From: Rhodococcus sp. SMB37 | Lineage (GTDB): Bacteria > Actinomycetota > Actinomycetes > Mycobacteriales > Mycobacteriaceae | Assembly (NCBI RefSeq): GCF_004345605.1 | Contig: NZ_SLVY01000007.1 | Coordinates: 203,414-267,413 of the forward strand | Length of the DNA: 64,000 bases | Direction of reading: 5' to 3' | Shown: one piece after another, positions 63,907 through 64,000 of the stretch | Numbering within the stretch: the first letter of the stretch is position 1 | Layout of the letters: every line of letters begins with the position of its first letter | Position numbers and translations under genes: made by a program | Notes under the pieces: generated by a model | The model's input: the letters and a program-made list of their open reading frames with translations, nothing else | Databases searched by the model: none | Told to the model about the DNA's origin: nothing

Positions 63907-64000
63907 TTGACGTCCTCCCGGCCGTGAACGACCGGGATTCCTACCGCAGCACGCCGTGCCGCCTCGGTGGGTTCCTGTTTCACAGAGCCGCGCTCCCCAC
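63907..64000 (-). mobile_element. Right end of a second IS200/IS605-family element, cut by the window edge
   Basis: Read on the minus strand, the sequence GGAATCCCGGTCGTTCACGG then CCGGGAGGACGTCAA ends at 63907. It has the same layout as the right end at 22322-22354 (GAATCCC, short loop, CGGGGAG, GTCAA). Any tnpB would lie beyond position 64000. The element sits 16 bases past the tRNA-Lys terminator. Confidence 0.6.

Noticed and set aside
63728..63910. Reading frame over tRNA-Lys (contains IAQLVELRTFNPQVVGSSPT)
   Set aside because: It is a translation of the tRNA itself, a known annotation artefact.

Overview
The window is a GC-rich actinobacterial chromosome segment. The content points to a mycolic-acid producer of the Corynebacteriales, most likely Rhodococcus: a secreted antigen 85-type mycolyltransferase, a KstR-like regulator, an actinobacterial CYP51 locus, a HAIR (HspR) site, a DtxR/IdeR-type iron box and a gamma-butyrolactone-receptor-type TetR. 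No CRISPR array, rRNA or prophage was seen.

Layout. 1-2.55 kb is a decayed patch: a cupin gene, a broken merR, an intact Crp/Fnr regulator and two gene remnants. 2.55-4.2 kb is a MerR regulator with a membrane protein. 4.25-5.5 kb is a class I DAHP synthase behind a short leader peptide rich in aromatic residues. 5.5-9.3 kb holds an aminoglycoside-phosphotransferase-like kinase/acyl-CoA dehydrogenase pair, a candidate iron-controlled small RNA and a glycosyltransferase. 9.4-14.2 kb has a Clp ATPase with a HAIR site and a Ski2-like helicase. 14.3-20.1 kb has an SDR, a YeiH-type exporter, an ABC transporter and a divergent NarL-type two-component system. 20.2-24.2 kb has a sigma-like membrane protein, a decayed TnpB element, a second SDR and the mycolyltransferase. 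24.4-31.4 kb is housekeeping and stress genes (RluA-type synthase, SRPBCC, flavodoxin, CYTH-CHAD, universal stress protein, VIT family, kinase-like ATPase). 31.6-36.6 kb is a glycerolipid acyltransferase set. 36.7-38.4 kb is MetP with the tiny MetS subunit.

39.4-62.1 kb is the most interesting part. It contains cyp51 with its ferredoxin, a CYP123-like P450, an SDR, a ketosteroid-isomerase-like NTF2 protein, a cholesterol-oxidase-like GMC flavoprotein, a ketosteroid-dehydrogenase-like flavoprotein, an F420-type oxidoreductase, an aldehyde dehydrogenase, another SDR, a 3-hydroxyacid-dehydrogenase-like protein and a carboxymuconolactone-decarboxylase-like protein. From memory, the order matches the M. 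tuberculosis Rv0760c-Rv0771 neighbourhood, with a third P450, a second TetR and an MpaB-like oxygenase inserted. Four promoters in this block, including that of a glycosyltransferase/methyltransferase/toroid-protein operon at 59-62 kb, carry the same palindrome, GGACAC(C/G)TGTCC or a one-step variant. They may form one regulon. I infer uptake-dependent modification of a sterol or triterpenoid, with a glycosylation or methylation arm; this is not proven by the sequence.

62.3-64 kb has four tRNA genes on the minus strand (Glu, Asp, Phe, Asp), a butyrolactone-receptor-like TetR, tRNA-Lys on the plus strand and, at the edge, the right end of another IS200/IS605-family element.
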